The notes beneath the pieces are model-generated. The model was not told where the DNA came from. It did no database searches and worked only from the letters and a program-made list of their open reading frames with translations. The position numbers and the translations under genes were made by a program. From NCBI RefSeq assembly GCF_036884845.1, contig NZ_CP145732.1, positions 2,480,001 to 2,544,000 of the forward strand: a stretch of DNA of 64,000 bases, given 5' to 3'. Positions within the stretch are counted from its first letter, which is position 1; each line of letters starts with the position of its first letter. Below are positions 40,192 to 52,843 of the stretch, piece after piece. Origin of the DNA: Pseudomonas sp. MAG733B (GTDB lineage: Bacteria; Pseudomonadota; Gammaproteobacteria; Pseudomonadales; Pseudomonadaceae).

Positions 40192-40800
40192 TCACCTCTT
40201 GCTCTTGATCGCAGTGCCGAGCACTTGCAGATAGGCGACCAGTGCGTCCATTTCGCTCTTGCCCTTGAGCGAAGCGACGGCGCCGGCGATGTCGTCATCG
40301 GTGTACGGCACGCCCAGGGTGCGCATGGTCTTGAGCTTGGTTTCGGTGTGGCTGCTGTCGAGTGGGTTGGCCACCAGCCACGGGTAGGCGGGCATCTTCG
40401 ATTCCGGCACCACGTTGCGCGGGTTGTACAAGTGCGCGCGGTGCCAGTCATCCGAGTAGCGTGCACCGACCCGCGCCAGGTCCGGCCCGGTACGTTTCGA
40501 ACCCCAGAGAAAGGGGTGATCCCAGACGCTTTCACCGGCGACCGAGTAGTGGCCGTAGCGTTCGGTCTCGGCGCGAAACGGGCGGATCATCTGCGAGTGG
40601 CAACCGACGCAGCCTTCGCGGATATAGATGTCGCGACCTTCCAGTTGCAGCGCGGTGTAGGGCTTCATGCCTTCCACCGGTTTATTGGTCACGTCCTGGA
40701 AGAACAGCGGGACGATCTGGGTCAGGCCGCCGATGCTCACGGCGAGCACCATCAGCAGCATCAGCAGGCCGACGTTTTTCTCGATTGTTTCGTGTTTCAT
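40192..40800 (-). CDS. ccoO: cbb3 oxidase subunit CcoO, operon 2
   Basis: A 202-residue monoheme cytochrome c nearly identical in layout to the first copy, with CVGCH at 64-68 and [19 protein letters not shown]. The ATG at 40800 ([11 protein letters not shown]) is preferred to an in-frame start at 40839 because it matches the paralogue. It begins 10 bases after ccoN. Confidence 0.96.
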   Translation of the reverse strand: MKHETIEKNVGLLMLLMVLAVSIGGLTQIVPLFFQDVTNKPVEGMKPYTALQLEGRDIYIREGCVGCHSQMIRPFRAETERYGHYSVAGESVWDHPFLWGSKRTGPDLARVGARYSDDWHRAHLYNPRNVVPESKMPAYPWLVANPLDSSHTETKLKTMRTLGVPYTDDDIAGAVASLKGKSEMDALVAYLQVLGTAIKSKR

Positions 40801-40810
40801 GGCGGTCTCC

Positions 40811-42235
40811 TCAGGCCATCTGCGCGGCAGCGACGACATCGGCAGGCTGCGAGGCCCGCACGGTGCGCCAGGTGTTGTAGGCCATCAGGAACATGCCGCT
40901 GAGGAAGATCGCGCCGCCCACCAACCGCACGACGAAGCCCGGGTGGCTGGCCACCAGGGTTTCGACGAAGGAGTAAGTCAGCGTGCCGTCCTCGTTCACC
41001 GCACGCCACATCAGGCCTTGGGCTATGCCGTTGACCCACATCGAGGCGATGTACAAAACCGTGCCGATGGTGGCGAGCCAGAAGTGCGCGTTGATCAGGC
41101 CGATGCTGTGCATCTGCTCGCGCCCGAAGACTTTCGGGATCATGTGATACAGCGCGCCGATGGAAATCATCGCTACCCAGCCGAGCGCGCCGGCGTGTAC
41201 GTGGCCGATGGTCCAGTCGGTGTAGTGGGAGAGGGCGTTGACGGTCTTGATCGCCATCATCGGGCCTTCGAAGGTCGACATGCCGTAGAACGCCAGCGAT
41301 ACCACGAGGAAGCGCAGGATCGGGTCGCTGCGCAACTTATGCCAGGCGCCCGACAACGTCATCATGCCGTTGATCATCCCGCCCCAGCTCGGCGCCAACA
41401 GCACCAGCGACATCACCATGCCCAGCGACTGTGCCCAGTCCGGCAGTGCGGTGTAGTGCAAGTGGTGCGGACCGGCCCAGATGTACAGAGTGATCAGCGC
41501 CCAGAAGTGCACGATCGACAGGCGATAGGAATACACCGGGCGTTCGGCCTGCTTCGGCACGAAGTAATACATCATGCCGAGGAACCCGGCGGTGAGGAAA
41601 AAGCCCACGGCGTTGTGCCCGTACCACCACTGCACCATGGCGTCGGTGGCGCCGGCGTACACGGAGTAGGACTTGGTGAAGCTCACCGGCAACTCAAGGT
41701 TGTTGACGATGTGCAGGATGGCGACGGTGATGATGAACCCGCCGAAGAACCAGTTGCCGACGTAGATGTGCTTGGTCTTGCGCTTCATCACCGTGCCGAA
41801 GAACACGATGGCGTAGGCGACCCAGACGATGGTGATCAGGATGTCGATCGGCCATTCCAGCTCGGCGTATTCCTTGGAACTGGTGTAGCCCAGCGGCAGG
41901 CTGATGGCCGCCAGCAGAATCACCAGTTGCCAGCCCCAGAAGCAGAACGCGGCGATTTTCGGCGCAAACAATTGCGTCTGGCAGGTGCGTTGTACCGAAT
42001 AGAACGAACTGGCGAAAAGCGCGCAGCCGCCGAAGGCGAAGATCACCGCATTGGTGTGCAGCGGGCGCAAGCGGCCGAAACTGGTCCACGGCAAATTGAA
42101 GTTGAGTTCGGGCCAGACCAACTGGGCCGCGAGAAAAACCCCGAGCCCCATGCCGACGATGCCCCACACCACCGTCATAATGGCGAATTGGCGGACCACC
42201 TTGTAGTTGTAGGCGGTACTGATAGAAGTGTTCAT
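40811..42235 (-). CDS. ccoN: cbb3 oxidase catalytic subunit CcoN, operon 2
   Basis: A 474-residue cbb3 catalytic subunit, strongly similar to the first copy at DNA and protein level, differing mainly at the N terminus. The segments [35 protein letters not shown] and HVHAGALGW are present. The ATG at 42235 matches the paralogue start. By gene order it corresponds to the Anr-dependent cbb3-2 oxidase of P. aeruginosa, and an Anr-like box lies about 120 bases upstream. Confidence 0.96.
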   Translation of the reverse strand: MNTSISTAYNYKVVRQFAIMTVVWGIVGMGLGVFLAAQLVWPELNFNLPWTSFGRLRPLHTNAVIFAFGGCALFASSFYSVQRTCQTQLFAPKIAAFCFWGWQLVILLAAISLPLGYTSSKEYAELEWPIDILITIVWVAYAIVFFGTVMKRKTKHIYVGNWFFGGFIITVAILHIVNNLELPVSFTKSYSVYAGATDAMVQWWYGHNAVGFFLTAGFLGMMYYFVPKQAERPVYSYRLSIVHFWALITLYIWAGPHHLHYTALPDWAQSLGMVMSLVLLAPSWGGMINGMMTLSGAWHKLRSDPILRFLVVSLAFYGMSTFEGPMMAIKTVNALSHYTDWTIGHVHAGALGWVAMISIGALYHMIPKVFGREQMHSIGLINAHFWLATIGTVLYIASMWVNGIAQGLMWRAVNEDGTLTYSFVETLVASHPGFVVRLVGGAIFLSGMFLMAYNTWRTVRASQPADVVAAAQMA

Positions 42236-42330
42236 GGTTCCCCATCCACGGTTCAGCCGAAGTGAGCGCGCTCGCGCAAGGCAGCGCACCCTTCGGCCGG
42301 AGTTATAGGCAGACTAAAAGCGAGGCAAGC

Positions 42331-43011
42331 ATGGACAAAGGGCACAAGGCCGGTATTGACGGGGATCAATGGGCGCAGTGTGTGCGCGATCATGGATGGC
42401 TGTGGGATGCGGCTTCAGGCAGTGCTTCGGCGACGCTGATCCTTGCTCACGGCGCCGGCGCGCCAATGGACAGCGGCTGGATGAACGACATGGCCGCACG
42501 CCTCGCGGCACAAGGCGTCAACGTGTTGCGCTTCGAGTTTCCGTACATGGCGCAACGCCGTGTCGATGGTGGCAAGCGTCCACCGAATCCGGCGCCGAAA
42601 CTGTTGGAATGCTGGCGTGAGGTGTATGCCGAGGTGCGACGCCATGTCGCCGGGCGTCTGGCCATTGGCGGCAAGTCCATGGGCGGGCGGATGGCCAGTT
42701 TGCTGGCCGATGAATTGGGCGCGGATGCGTTGGTGTGCCTGGGGTATCCGTTTTATGCCGTGGGCAAACCGGAGAAGCCGCGGATGGAGCATTTGGCTTC
42801 GTTGAAAACCCGCACGTTGATCGTGCAGGGTGAGCGGGATGCGTTGGGCAATCGGGAGGCGGTCGAGGCTTACACATTGTCGCCGAGCATCGAGGTGTTC
42901 TGGCTGGTGGCGGGGGATCATGATTTGAAGCCGTTAAAGGCTTCGGGGTTTAGCCATGAGCAGCATTTGGAGGCTGCAGCAAGAAAAGTGTTTAGCCATG
43001 TAAGAACTTAG
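42331..43011 (+). CDS. Alpha/beta hydrolase, KANL3/Tex30-like
   Basis: A 226-residue alpha/beta-fold protein. An early oxyanion-type turn AHGAGAPMDSGWMN and the nucleophile elbow GGKSMGGRMAS (serine of GKSMGG) are clear, and DALGNREAV and GDHDL may provide the acid and histidine. This fits the small bacterial KANL3/Tex30-like hydrolases of unknown substrate. The ATG at 42331 has GAGG five bases upstream. The first codons overlap an Anr-like box that serves the divergent ccoN, so an alternative downstream start (for example a GTG near 42391) cannot be excluded. Confidence 0.8.
   Translation: MDKGHKAGIDGDQWAQCVRDHGWLWDAASGSASATLILAHGAGAPMDSGWMNDMAARLAAQGVNVLRFEFPYMAQRRVDGGKRPPNPAPKLLECWREVYAEVRRHVAGRLAIGGKSMGGRMASLLADELGADALVCLGYPFYAVGKPEKPRMEHLASLKTRTLIVQGERDALGNREAVEAYTLSPSIEVFWLVAGDHDLKPLKASGFSHEQHLEAAARKVFSHVRT
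42356..42369. promoter_or_regulatory. Anr-like box upstream of the second ccoNOQP operon
   Basis: TTGAC-GGGG-ATCAA on the plus strand, or TTGAT-CCCC-GTCAA on the minus strand, differs from the Anr consensus at one base. Its centre is about 127 bases before the ccoN ATG, so a start near 42321 would place it at -41.5. It lies inside the first codons of the divergent hydrolase gene. Confidence 0.8.
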
Positions 43012-43116
43012 TTTGAAGGAAATCCGACGTTTATATGGCTCTGTACGGGTGAGCGGTATTTGATATCTCTTATATTAAACAGGTTGTAAGCTTGGATTTT
43101 TTGTAGAGAGGTTTAT

Positions 43117-45891
43117 ATGCTTGGCACTGTTTCAGTTGGTGGCTGTTCGACCGCTCAGCTTGATGTTGCCGATAATCGAGGAGCTAAAAGTGGCAGGGGG
43201 TTCGAAGTTCAGCGACAGCTAGGAGCAACGGCTAACTCTGAGAGTGTTCTTGGGCAAGTGAAAGTGGAGGCGTCAAGGGCTGTATCTAATAGCGACAAAT
43301 TATTTTTGGCTTCGGCTGTCAAATTAGTTGTAGTTCCAAGTGAGTTATCTTCTAAAGAAAGTGCAGCTACTCCTTATGAGCGGAAAGACCTTATAGCCCG
43401 GCGCACAAACGATCCAGGATTATTTTCCGAAGTCAGGGTGCGAAATGAAGAGTTGACAAAGCTTTATGAGTGTTTGGATTCCTTAGAAGGAGTGGAGCGG
43501 GCGGGTGTTGAAGACAGAATAAGTAAGTTATTTGGTCAGGCTTTGCAGTTATTTGCGAAGGATGACGGAATTTCAATTGCTAGAAAAAAATTCTGCGAGG
43601 CATTGGCTGCTCAAGATGGAAGTTCAGAAGGTGAAGATAAAAAAAAGCAAACAAGTGACGAGTTGTGGAAGCAATCTGTCAGTTTGATTAGGTATGTTCG
43701 AGGTGGGGGTTCTGAAAGTACAGCTTCTTTGTATCGTCCTTCTGAACGTTTGGAAAGTAACACGGGGGTGCTGGAGTTGCGACCGCCCGGCGTTGCGCCG
43801 AGTCATTTAAAGGGTTTTTTTGCTCAGGATGTGCATTCCAGTATTAGTGTATGGTTGGAGAATTACAATCGCTCTGCTGAGGATTCGGCTTACAATCATA
43901 TGAGTGAAGAGCAGCGTCGGAATCTTGAGCGAAATATCATCGGCGCCCGAGAAATACAGTTTTTGGTAGATTCGGATTTGGCAGCGTGCTGCATTAGTGT
44001 CAAAGATGGTGTCTTCTATGATTCGAAGAATAATTTGGCCAGTACTGAAAGACATTATACGAATGAAGCGGGGCCAGGATGGGCAACTATAGTGCAGTCT
44101 ACAGAAGGCCGGGTATATATTTTTGAGCATCGGAGAAGTGAGCTTCATCATACAACTATTTCGGGTGGAAAGCCGGTGCGTTATGCTGGTGAAATCAAAT
44201 TGGTAGAAGGGCGGGTTGTAGGGCTGACCAGTAAAACGGGGCACTATAAAACCGGGCTTGACTTGATTGATAAATTTTCCGCGTATCTTCATGCTGAACA
44301 TGTGTGGCATCCGATAATCAGAAATTACGAACACTCGAGTATGATTGAGTCAAACTCAATTAATGATTCCATCAGGGCTGGTATTGTTCGATCTGCGATG
44401 CCTCGTCTGGAGAGGGCATTCGAAAAGGACGTACTCAGTCAGTTAAGTGGAGTCGTAGAATCTGATAGCGTTCTGCCATTTCATGTGCCTGAAAGACTTT
44501 ATAAGGAATGGCGGGCATCTGGCGAGTCAGGACTAACCTGGTTAAATGAGTACGCCATGGAAGCTGCGACTGATGCGGATCATGCATTTATACGAAAAGG
44601 AGTTATTACGAACTCTGTAAGGTATTTTTTGACTCCCAGTGAGATGCAGCAAGCGGAGGTTTATATAGATGGCAAGGGCAAGCTTCTGTATCGAGAAAAT
44701 AATCTTCCGGTTGATAGTTCTTTCAAAAATGAAAGAACCTTTAATGATTTCGCTGTGTTGGTCAAGATGGCCGGCAAGTTGTATGTTGTTCCTCGTGCTC
44801 CTTTTGTAATCGATAGTCTCTCGGTTACCAAAGGACACTCCGCAGATTTTGCAGGCTCCATTAAAGTAAAAAGTGGCCATGTTGATAATGTTTTAGCCGG
44901 TGATCCTTACTATTCTGTAGCCGATGGCGGTGCGGCATTTATCAGGACGCTGTGTTTACAAGCTCCCGAGTCCATCATGATTCCACAGGACCCGAGATCA
45001 ACTGAGCTGATTATGCCACGGAATGTAGATGTCGAGCCTAAAATGGTCGTTCATGCAAAAAAAGAGACCAGTTTGCCAAAATACTTTCGTAGTCCTACAG
45101 ACTTAACTGCACTAAAAAATGTGTCTATAAACACTGAAGGTTTGGCGGAATTGCGCGCTTCTGCCAGCGGCCAGTTTTCTCAGCAAGGGCTGGTCGCTAT
45201 TCAAGTAGATATTGGCAAACCAGAAAATCTTACTATCATTGATTTACGCCAAGAATCCCACTGTTTTGTAGATGGACATGCCGTTACTTGGTATGTGAAA
45301 AATGGCTGGAGCAATATAGGTTTGACGGCCGAAGAAGTGATCATTAAAGAGCGCGAGTTTATAGCGGAGTTGGGGGGGCATAGGGGGATTGTATTATACG
45401 AGCCAAAGTCGGCCAAAAATGGTTTGCCTCCATCTCTGCAGATAGACGAGTCATCGGTACCACCTCAGTCGGAAGAGGAGTGGTTGCGGACGCAAAATGT
45501 ATCTTATATACGGCTCCCTGTAGTCGATCATCTTCCTCCTGATCTGCAAACCATGGTTCAGTTTGATGAGCTTATAAAGGCGCAATCTACAGATAGCTGG
45601 ATGCATATTCATTGTGCTGGGGGGGGAGGGCGTTCAGGCTTTATGATGGCCATGTACGATATGTCTAAAAATGCCGATCGCGTTCCGTTTTTCGATATTG
45701 TTAAACGTCAGTGTTTGTTGGGTGGGCATAACCTTAGGTTGGCACCAGTCGCGGACGAGACTCACAAAGAATTCAAGGCGCAGAGAATGGGGTGTTTAGC
45801 CACCTATTATGAGTACTGCAAAGAACAACTCATTAAGGGTGGAGAGAGGGAGATGTTTTCGAACTATGTGAAGAAGAGGTGGGGTGAGTAA
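43117..45891 (+). CDS. Large protein with C-terminal phytase-like cysteine phosphatase domain
   Basis: A 924-residue protein of unusual, AT-rich composition. The C-terminal 270 residues match the PTP-like phytase family: the lead-in IIDLRQESHCFVDGHAVTWY (707-726) with W731, a general-acid candidate D804 (VVDHLPP), and the catalytic loop H832-C833-AGGGG-R839-S840. Two diverged copies of one module lie upstream, at about 297-392 and 517-614, each with a Y-x-x-x-x-NL turn, a VY or LYV strand, and an AGEIKLVEGRV/AGSIKVKSGHV strand pair. Residues 1-290 are unrecognised, with no signal peptide or membrane segment. AGAGAGG five bases before ATG 43117 supports the start. It may be a secreted effector or toxin-like phosphatase; no secretion genes are nearby. 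Confidence 0.8.
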   Translation: MLGTVSVGGCSTAQLDVADNRGAKSGRGFEVQRQLGATANSESVLGQVKVEASRAVSNSDKLFLASAVKLVVVPSELSSKESAATPYERKDLIARRTNDPGLFSEVRVRNEELTKLYECLDSLEGVERAGVEDRISKLFGQALQLFAKDDGISIARKKFCEALAAQDGSSEGEDKKKQTSDELWKQSVSLIRYVRGGGSESTASLYRPSERLESNTGVLELRPPGVAPSHLKGFFAQDVHSSISVWLENYNRSAEDSAYNHMSEEQRRNLERNIIGAREIQFLVDSDLAACCISVKDGVFYDSKNNLASTERHYTNEAGPGWATIVQSTEGRVYIFEHRRSELHHTTISGGKPVRYAGEIKLVEGRVVGLTSKTGHYKTGLDLIDKFSAYLHAEHVWHPIIRNYEHSSMIESNSINDSIRAGIVRSAMPRLERAFEKDVLSQLSGVVESDSVLPFHVPERLYKEWRASGESGLTWLNEYAMEAATDADHAFIRKGVITNSVRYFLTPSEMQQAEVYIDGKGKLLYRENNLPVDSSFKNERTFNDFAVLVKMAGKLYVVPRAPFVIDSLSVTKGHSADFAGSIKVKSGHVDNVLAGDPYYSVADGGAAFIRTLCLQAPESIMIPQDPRSTELIMPRNVDVEPKMVVHAKKETSLPKYFRSPTDLTALKNVSINTEGLAELRASASGQFSQQGLVAIQVDIGKPENLTIIDLRQESHCFVDGHAVTWYVKNGWSNIGLTAEEVIIKEREFIAELGGHRGIVLYEPKSAKNGLPPSLQIDESSVPPQSEEEWLRTQNVSYIRLPVVDHLPPDLQTMVQFDELIKAQSTDSWMHIHCAGGGGRSGFMMAMYDMSKNADRVPFFDIVKRQCLLGGHNLRLAPVADETHKEFKAQRMGCLATYYEYCKEQLIKGGEREMFSNYVKKRWGE

Positions 45892-45930
45892 GTTGGTAAT
45901 ATTGAATTTTATTAGTAACTAGCCCTATTT

Positions 45931-45963
45931 ATACATGACAGAGCTCAAGGCTCTGTCATGTAT
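45931..45963. terminator. Bidirectional terminator between the phosphatase gene and aer
   Basis: A perfect 14-base inverted repeat ATACATGACAGAGC / GCTCTGTCATGTAT with a 5-base loop, extended outside by AGCCC and GGGCT and followed by TTTT. It separates two convergent genes. Confidence 0.85.
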
Positions 45964-45973
45964 GGGGCTGTTT

Positions 45974-47539
45974 TCAGCGGTTAAACCGCTCCACCAACGA
46001 ATACTGCGTGTTGGCAGTCTTGGTCAGCTCTTCACTCAACAACGCCGAGTTCTGCGCCTGTTCCGAGGTCTGGTCCGCCAGGTGCGAGATGTTGCTGATG
46101 TTGCGGCTGATTTCCTCGGCCACGGCACTTTGCTCTTCGGTCGCGGCAGCGATCTGGGTGGTCATGTCGGTGATGTTGGCCACCGCTTCGCTGATGCCCA
46201 CCAATGCCTGATCCGCTTCCAGTACCCGTGCCACACCTTCTTCAGCCTGACGATGCCCGGCTTCCATGGTCTGCACGGCAGTGCTGGCGGTTTGCTGCAG
46301 CTTGGCGATCAGGGCGTGGATCTGCCCGGTGGATTCGCTGGTGCGTTGCGCCAGTTGACGGACTTCGTCGGCGACCACCGCAAAACCACGCCCCATCTCA
46401 CCGGCGCGGGCCGCTTCGATGGCGGCGTTGAGCGCCAGCAGGTTGGTCTGGTCGGCGATACCTTTGATCACGTCGACCACACCGCCGATTTCGTCACTGT
46501 CCTTGGCCAGTTGGGTCACGGTCAGGCCGGTTTCACCCACGACCACCGACAGGCGTTGAATCGCTTCGCGGGTTTCCCCGGCGATGTCACGACCGCGACC
46601 GGTCAGGCGATTGGCTTCCTGAGTGGCGTCGGCGGTGCGCTGCACGTGGCTGGCGACTTCCTGAGTGGTGGCGGCCATCTGATTGACGGCGGTCGCCACT
46701 TGCTCGGTCTCGACGCGCTGACGTTCCAGGCCAGTGGAGCTGTTGTGCGCCAGGGCATCGGATTGCTTCGCCTGATCGGTCAGGTGTTCGGCCGTGTCTT
46801 GCAGACGAGTCAGGCAGGTTTTCAGACGCGCTTCCTGGCTAAGGATCGACATTTCCAGACGCGCCTGGGCGCCACGGCTGTCGGTGTACATCTGCGCGAT
46901 CAACGGGTCGGACGTGGTCTGCTCGGCCAGGCGCAGCAAGCGCTTGATGCCGCGTTGCTGCCAGCTCAGCCCCATCAGGCCCAGCGGCACCGAAAGACCG
47001 GCGGCGAGGGCGAAACCCCACTGCGAGGTCAGGGTGGCACCGATCATGAAACTCAACTGGCTGACCAGAATGAACGGCAGCCAGTCCTGCAGGACCGGCA
47101 ACCATTTATCGGATGAGGGAATGGCCGACTTGCCCTGGTTGATGCGTTGGTAGAGCGCTTCGGCGCGGTGAATCTGTTCGGCGGTGGGTTTGACCCGCAC
47201 CGACTCGTAACCGATCACCTGATTGCCTTCGAAGATCGGCGTCACATAGGCGTTCACCCAATAGTGATCACCGCTCTTGCAGCGATTCTTGACGATGCCC
47301 ATCCATGGCAAGCCTTGTTTCAGTGTGGCCCACATGTGCGCGAACACCGCGGCCGGGACATCGGGGTGACGCACCAGGTTATGCGGCGCACGGATCAGTT
47401 CCTCACGAGAAAACCCGCTGATCTCGACGAAGTCGTCGTTGCAGTAGGTAATCATGCCCTTGGCATCGGTGGTGGAAATCAACCGTTGCTGGGCGGGGAA
47501 GGTCCGCTCGCGTTGTGTAATTGGCTGGTTGTTACGCAT
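45974..47539 (-). CDS. aer: Aerotaxis receptor Aer
   Basis: A 521-residue energy/oxygen taxis receptor. The N-terminal PAS domain (about 10-125, with [20 protein letters not shown]) should bind FAD; a membrane hairpin lies near residues 152-196; the methyl-accepting signalling domain ends with the hairpin tip [20 protein letters not shown]. No periplasmic ligand domain is present, as expected for Aer. Gene position next to the CAAX protease and acnA matches P. aeruginosa order from memory. No Anr box was found in its 5' region. Confidence 0.93.
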   Translation of the reverse strand: MRNNQPITQRERTFPAQQRLISTTDAKGMITYCNDDFVEISGFSREELIRAPHNLVRHPDVPAAVFAHMWATLKQGLPWMGIVKNRCKSGDHYWVNAYVTPIFEGNQVIGYESVRVKPTAEQIHRAEALYQRINQGKSAIPSSDKWLPVLQDWLPFILVSQLSFMIGATLTSQWGFALAAGLSVPLGLMGLSWQQRGIKRLLRLAEQTTSDPLIAQMYTDSRGAQARLEMSILSQEARLKTCLTRLQDTAEHLTDQAKQSDALAHNSSTGLERQRVETEQVATAVNQMAATTQEVASHVQRTADATQEANRLTGRGRDIAGETREAIQRLSVVVGETGLTVTQLAKDSDEIGGVVDVIKGIADQTNLLALNAAIEAARAGEMGRGFAVVADEVRQLAQRTSESTGQIHALIAKLQQTASTAVQTMEAGHRQAEEGVARVLEADQALVGISEAVANITDMTTQIAAATEEQSAVAEEISRNISNISHLADQTSEQAQNSALLSEELTKTANTQYSLVERFNR

Positions 47540-47643
47540 GGCTTTTTAATCCGCAAGGCTTTCAAGTGCTGTATCGGCCACCATCGGGATTTGTTGAGAA
47601 TATTTTTCGATAATCAGTGGCACGTCGCAAAACGACCCTTGCG

Positions 47644-48435
47644 TCAGCGCGCCAGCATCGGATAGGTGAACAGGCCAAAGTGCAGCACGTTCAAGCCGAA
47701 ATGCGTGGCAACGGCTGCGGCCAGTCCACCAAAACGGTAGGCCAGTCCGTATCCGATCCCGGCCAGGCTCGCCAGTAAAACCCATTGCCAGCCAGCCCCT
47801 GCGTGCACCAGGCCGAACAATAGCGAGGCGAGCAGCAGGGCAAGGTTTTCACCGTACGCCAGGTGCTTGAAGCATCGGCTCAGACCGCCCTGGATATAGC
47901 CGCGAAACAGCGCTTCTTCGACCAGCGTCACCAGCAGCAGATTGTTCAGCAGCCACAGCCAGGCGTGATCCGGCCATTTCGGCGCCCAGCCGATGACACC
48001 CAACAATAGCGCACCACCCAAGGCCAACACAGCGCTCAGGGCCAGCGCCATAGGCACGGCATATAGGAACAGTCGCAGCGAACGCCGACCGACAATCCAC
48101 GGACAGGCCAGCAACAGCCAGAAGCCGATCAAGGGTTTGTCCAGATTCAGGTGCATGGCGAACCGCACGGCATCGTCGGTGAAGCGCTGAGGTGGAATGA
48201 CTCGACCGTTGTAGAACCCCGGCAGCCAGTGCATCGCCAAGGCCAGGGCAAGGAAAATGAACAGCGCGTGGCCGAGGTAGCGACCGAACTGAAGTTGTTG
48301 TTGGCGGACGGCGTAACCGGCGATCAGCAACAAGCCGACGGATATCCCGGCGAGCCAGCCGAGTCGGCCATAGGTCAGGGCCACGCCGTAGCCGAGGGAG
48401 AGCAGGGCCAGAAGCGTCCATGGCAGGGCGAGCAT
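47644..48435 (-). CDS. CPBP-family intramembrane metalloprotease
   Basis: A 263-residue polytopic membrane protein with about seven hydrophobic segments and the three CAAX-protease/bacteriocin-processing motifs: EE173-174 in VEEALFRGY, H211 in LLFGLVHAG, and THFGLNVLHF near the C terminus. Substrate unknown. It lies between aer and acnA with no close partner, preceded on its 5' side by a REP doublet. Confidence 0.9.
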   Translation of the reverse strand: MLALPWTLLALLSLGYGVALTYGRLGWLAGISVGLLLIAGYAVRQQQLQFGRYLGHALFIFLALALAMHWLPGFYNGRVIPPQRFTDDAVRFAMHLNLDKPLIGFWLLLACPWIVGRRSLRLFLYAVPMALALSAVLALGGALLLGVIGWAPKWPDHAWLWLLNNLLLVTLVEEALFRGYIQGGLSRCFKHLAYGENLALLLASLLFGLVHAGAGWQWVLLASLAGIGYGLAYRFGGLAAAVATHFGLNVLHFGLFTYPMLAR

Positions 48436-48477
48436 TGAAAATCCTTGTGTCTGAAATTATGTGGGCCTGCAGCAGCC

Positions 48478-48573
48478 CCCTGTGGGAGCGAGCCTGCTCG
48501 CGATAGCGGAGTGTCATTCACCATCATTTGTGAATGTTACACCGCCATCGCGAGCAGGCTCGCTCCCACAGGG
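48478..48573. repeat. REP doublet between the CPBP protease and acnA
   Basis: Arms TGTGGGAGCGAGCCTGCTCG and its complement (CGAGCAGGCTCGCTCCCACA) flank about 45 bases with a small AT-rich inner palindrome (CATTCAC/GTGAATG). Confidence 0.88.
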
Positions 48574-48593
48574 TTTTTCGTGAGCACAAAAAA

Positions 48594-48612
48594 ACACCGC
48601 CCGAAGGCGGTG
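48594..48612 (-). terminator. Terminator after acnA
   Basis: On the minus strand ACACCGCC-TTCG-GGCGGTGT followed by TTTTTT, 18 bases past the acnA stop; the TTCG loop and long T run make it a textbook terminator. Confidence 0.9.
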
Positions 48613-48629
48613 TCTTTGTCATTGCACAA

Positions 48630-51371
<2,742 letters not shown>

Positions 51372-51593
51372 TGCGATCACTCCTTGAAGTCCGCACGGCT
51401 ACGGACTGAGGGGACGGGCAGAGCATTAAACCTAGCCCTGTTTTAAGTAGCTGGCTAATAACTGGACTCTATCGACAAGTCCGAGGTTCCGAAGTCGGCT
51501 ATCATGCGCCGGTTTTCGTGACAGGCTTTGCTTCAGGGCAAGTCTGGGCATCGCGCAGTGGTTGAATGTCTCGCCATCTGCCCAGGAGTAAGA

Positions 51594-52667
51594 ATGAACA
51601 CCCTATTCATGCATTGCCGGCCAGGTTTCGAAGGTGAAGTCTGTTCCGAGATTTCCGACCTCGCCGCACAACTGAACGTGGCCGGTTATGCCAAGGCCAA
51701 GGCCGCCAGTGCCTGCGCCGAATTTGTCTGCACCGAAGAAGACGGCGCCGAACGCCTGATGCGTGGTCAGCGTTTCGAACGACTGATCTTCCCGCGCCAA
51801 TGGGCCCGGGGCATTTTCATCGACCTGCCGGAAACCGACCGCATCAGCGTGATCCTCGCGCACATGGCGGATTTTCCGGTGTGCGGCAGCCTGTGGCTGG
51901 AAATGGTCGATACCAACGATGGCAAGGAACTGTCGAACTTCTGCAAGAAATTCGAAGTTCACTTGCGCAAGGCGCTGATGGCTGCCGGCAAGCTTGTCGA
52001 AGATGCTCATAAACCGCGACTTCTTCTGACCTTCAAAAGCGGTCGTGAGGTGTTTGTCGGTCTGGCGGAGTCGAACAACTCGGCGATGTGGCCGATGGGC
52101 ATTCCGCGTTTGAAGTTCCCCCGCGAGGCGCCGAGCCGTTCGACCTTGAAGCTGGAAGAAGCCTGGCACCATTTCATCCCGCGCGATCAGTGGGACGAGC
52201 GCCTGCACAGCGACATGACCGGCGTCGACCTCGGCGCTGCGCCGGGTGGCTGGACCTGGCAACTGGTCAATCGCGGCATGCTGGTAACCGCCATCGACAA
52301 CGGCCCGATGGCCGAGAGCCTGATGGACACTGGTCTAGTGCAGCACTTGATGGCCGATGGTTTCACCTTCAAGCCCAAGCAGCCGGTGGACTGGATGGTC
52401 TGCGACATCGTCGAGAAACCGGCGCGCAACGCCGCGATGCTGGAAGAGTGGATCGGCGACGGGCATTGCCGCGAAGCGGTGGTCAACCTGAAGTTGCCGA
52501 TGAAACAGCGCTATGCCGAAGTGAAGCGATTGCTGGAGCGCATTGCCGATGGCTTCAAGGCTCGTGGAATCAAGGTCGAGATCGGCTGTAAACAGCTGTA
52601 CCACGACCGCGAAGAAGTGACCTGCCATCTGCGCCGGCTGGACGTGAAGAAACCCAAGTCCCGCTGA
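51594..52667 (+). CDS. rlmM: 23S rRNA C2498 2'-O-methyltransferase RlmM
   Basis: A 357-residue SAM-dependent RNA methyltransferase with an N-terminal THUMP-like region and the SAM motif [16 protein letters not shown] near residue 210, followed by [12 protein letters not shown] and [11 protein letters not shown] that supply the K-D-K-type catalytic residues. The ATG at 51594 ([15 protein letters not shown]) is the family start with an AGGAG box nearby; the frame is open from 51528. Divergent from acnA across 222 bases. Confidence 0.95.
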   Translation: MNTLFMHCRPGFEGEVCSEISDLAAQLNVAGYAKAKAASACAEFVCTEEDGAERLMRGQRFERLIFPRQWARGIFIDLPETDRISVILAHMADFPVCGSLWLEMVDTNDGKELSNFCKKFEVHLRKALMAAGKLVEDAHKPRLLLTFKSGREVFVGLAESNNSAMWPMGIPRLKFPREAPSRSTLKLEEAWHHFIPRDQWDERLHSDMTGVDLGAAPGGWTWQLVNRGMLVTAIDNGPMAESLMDTGLVQHLMADGFTFKPKQPVDWMVCDIVEKPARNAAMLEEWIGDGHCREAVVNLKLPMKQRYAEVKRLLERIADGFKARGIKVEIGCKQLYHDREEVTCHLRRLDVKKPKSR

Positions 52668-52680
52668 CACGCACGACCCT

Positions 52681-52770
52681 TGTGGGAGCGGGCTTGCTCG
52701 CGAAGGCGTCGTGTCAGTCGACATCAACGTTGCTGACGCACCGCCTTCGCGAGCAAGCCCGCTCCCACAG
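52681..52770. repeat. REP doublet between rlmM and tusA
   Basis: Arms TGTGGGAGCGGGCTTGCTCG and CGAGCAAGCCCGCTCCCACA with a 40-base spacer. The arms match those of the doublet at 63458. Confidence 0.88.
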
Positions 52771-52843
52771 GTACGGTGCTAGCCAAAAGATGACGTTACA
52801 CCCGGCAATGCGCGACAATGCCGGCAAGTTTCAGGAGTTGATC

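Noticed and set aside
43117..43158. Lipoprotein signal at the start of the phosphatase protein (VGGC)
   Set aside because: There is no basic n-region or long hydrophobic core before the cysteine, so lipid attachment is unlikely.
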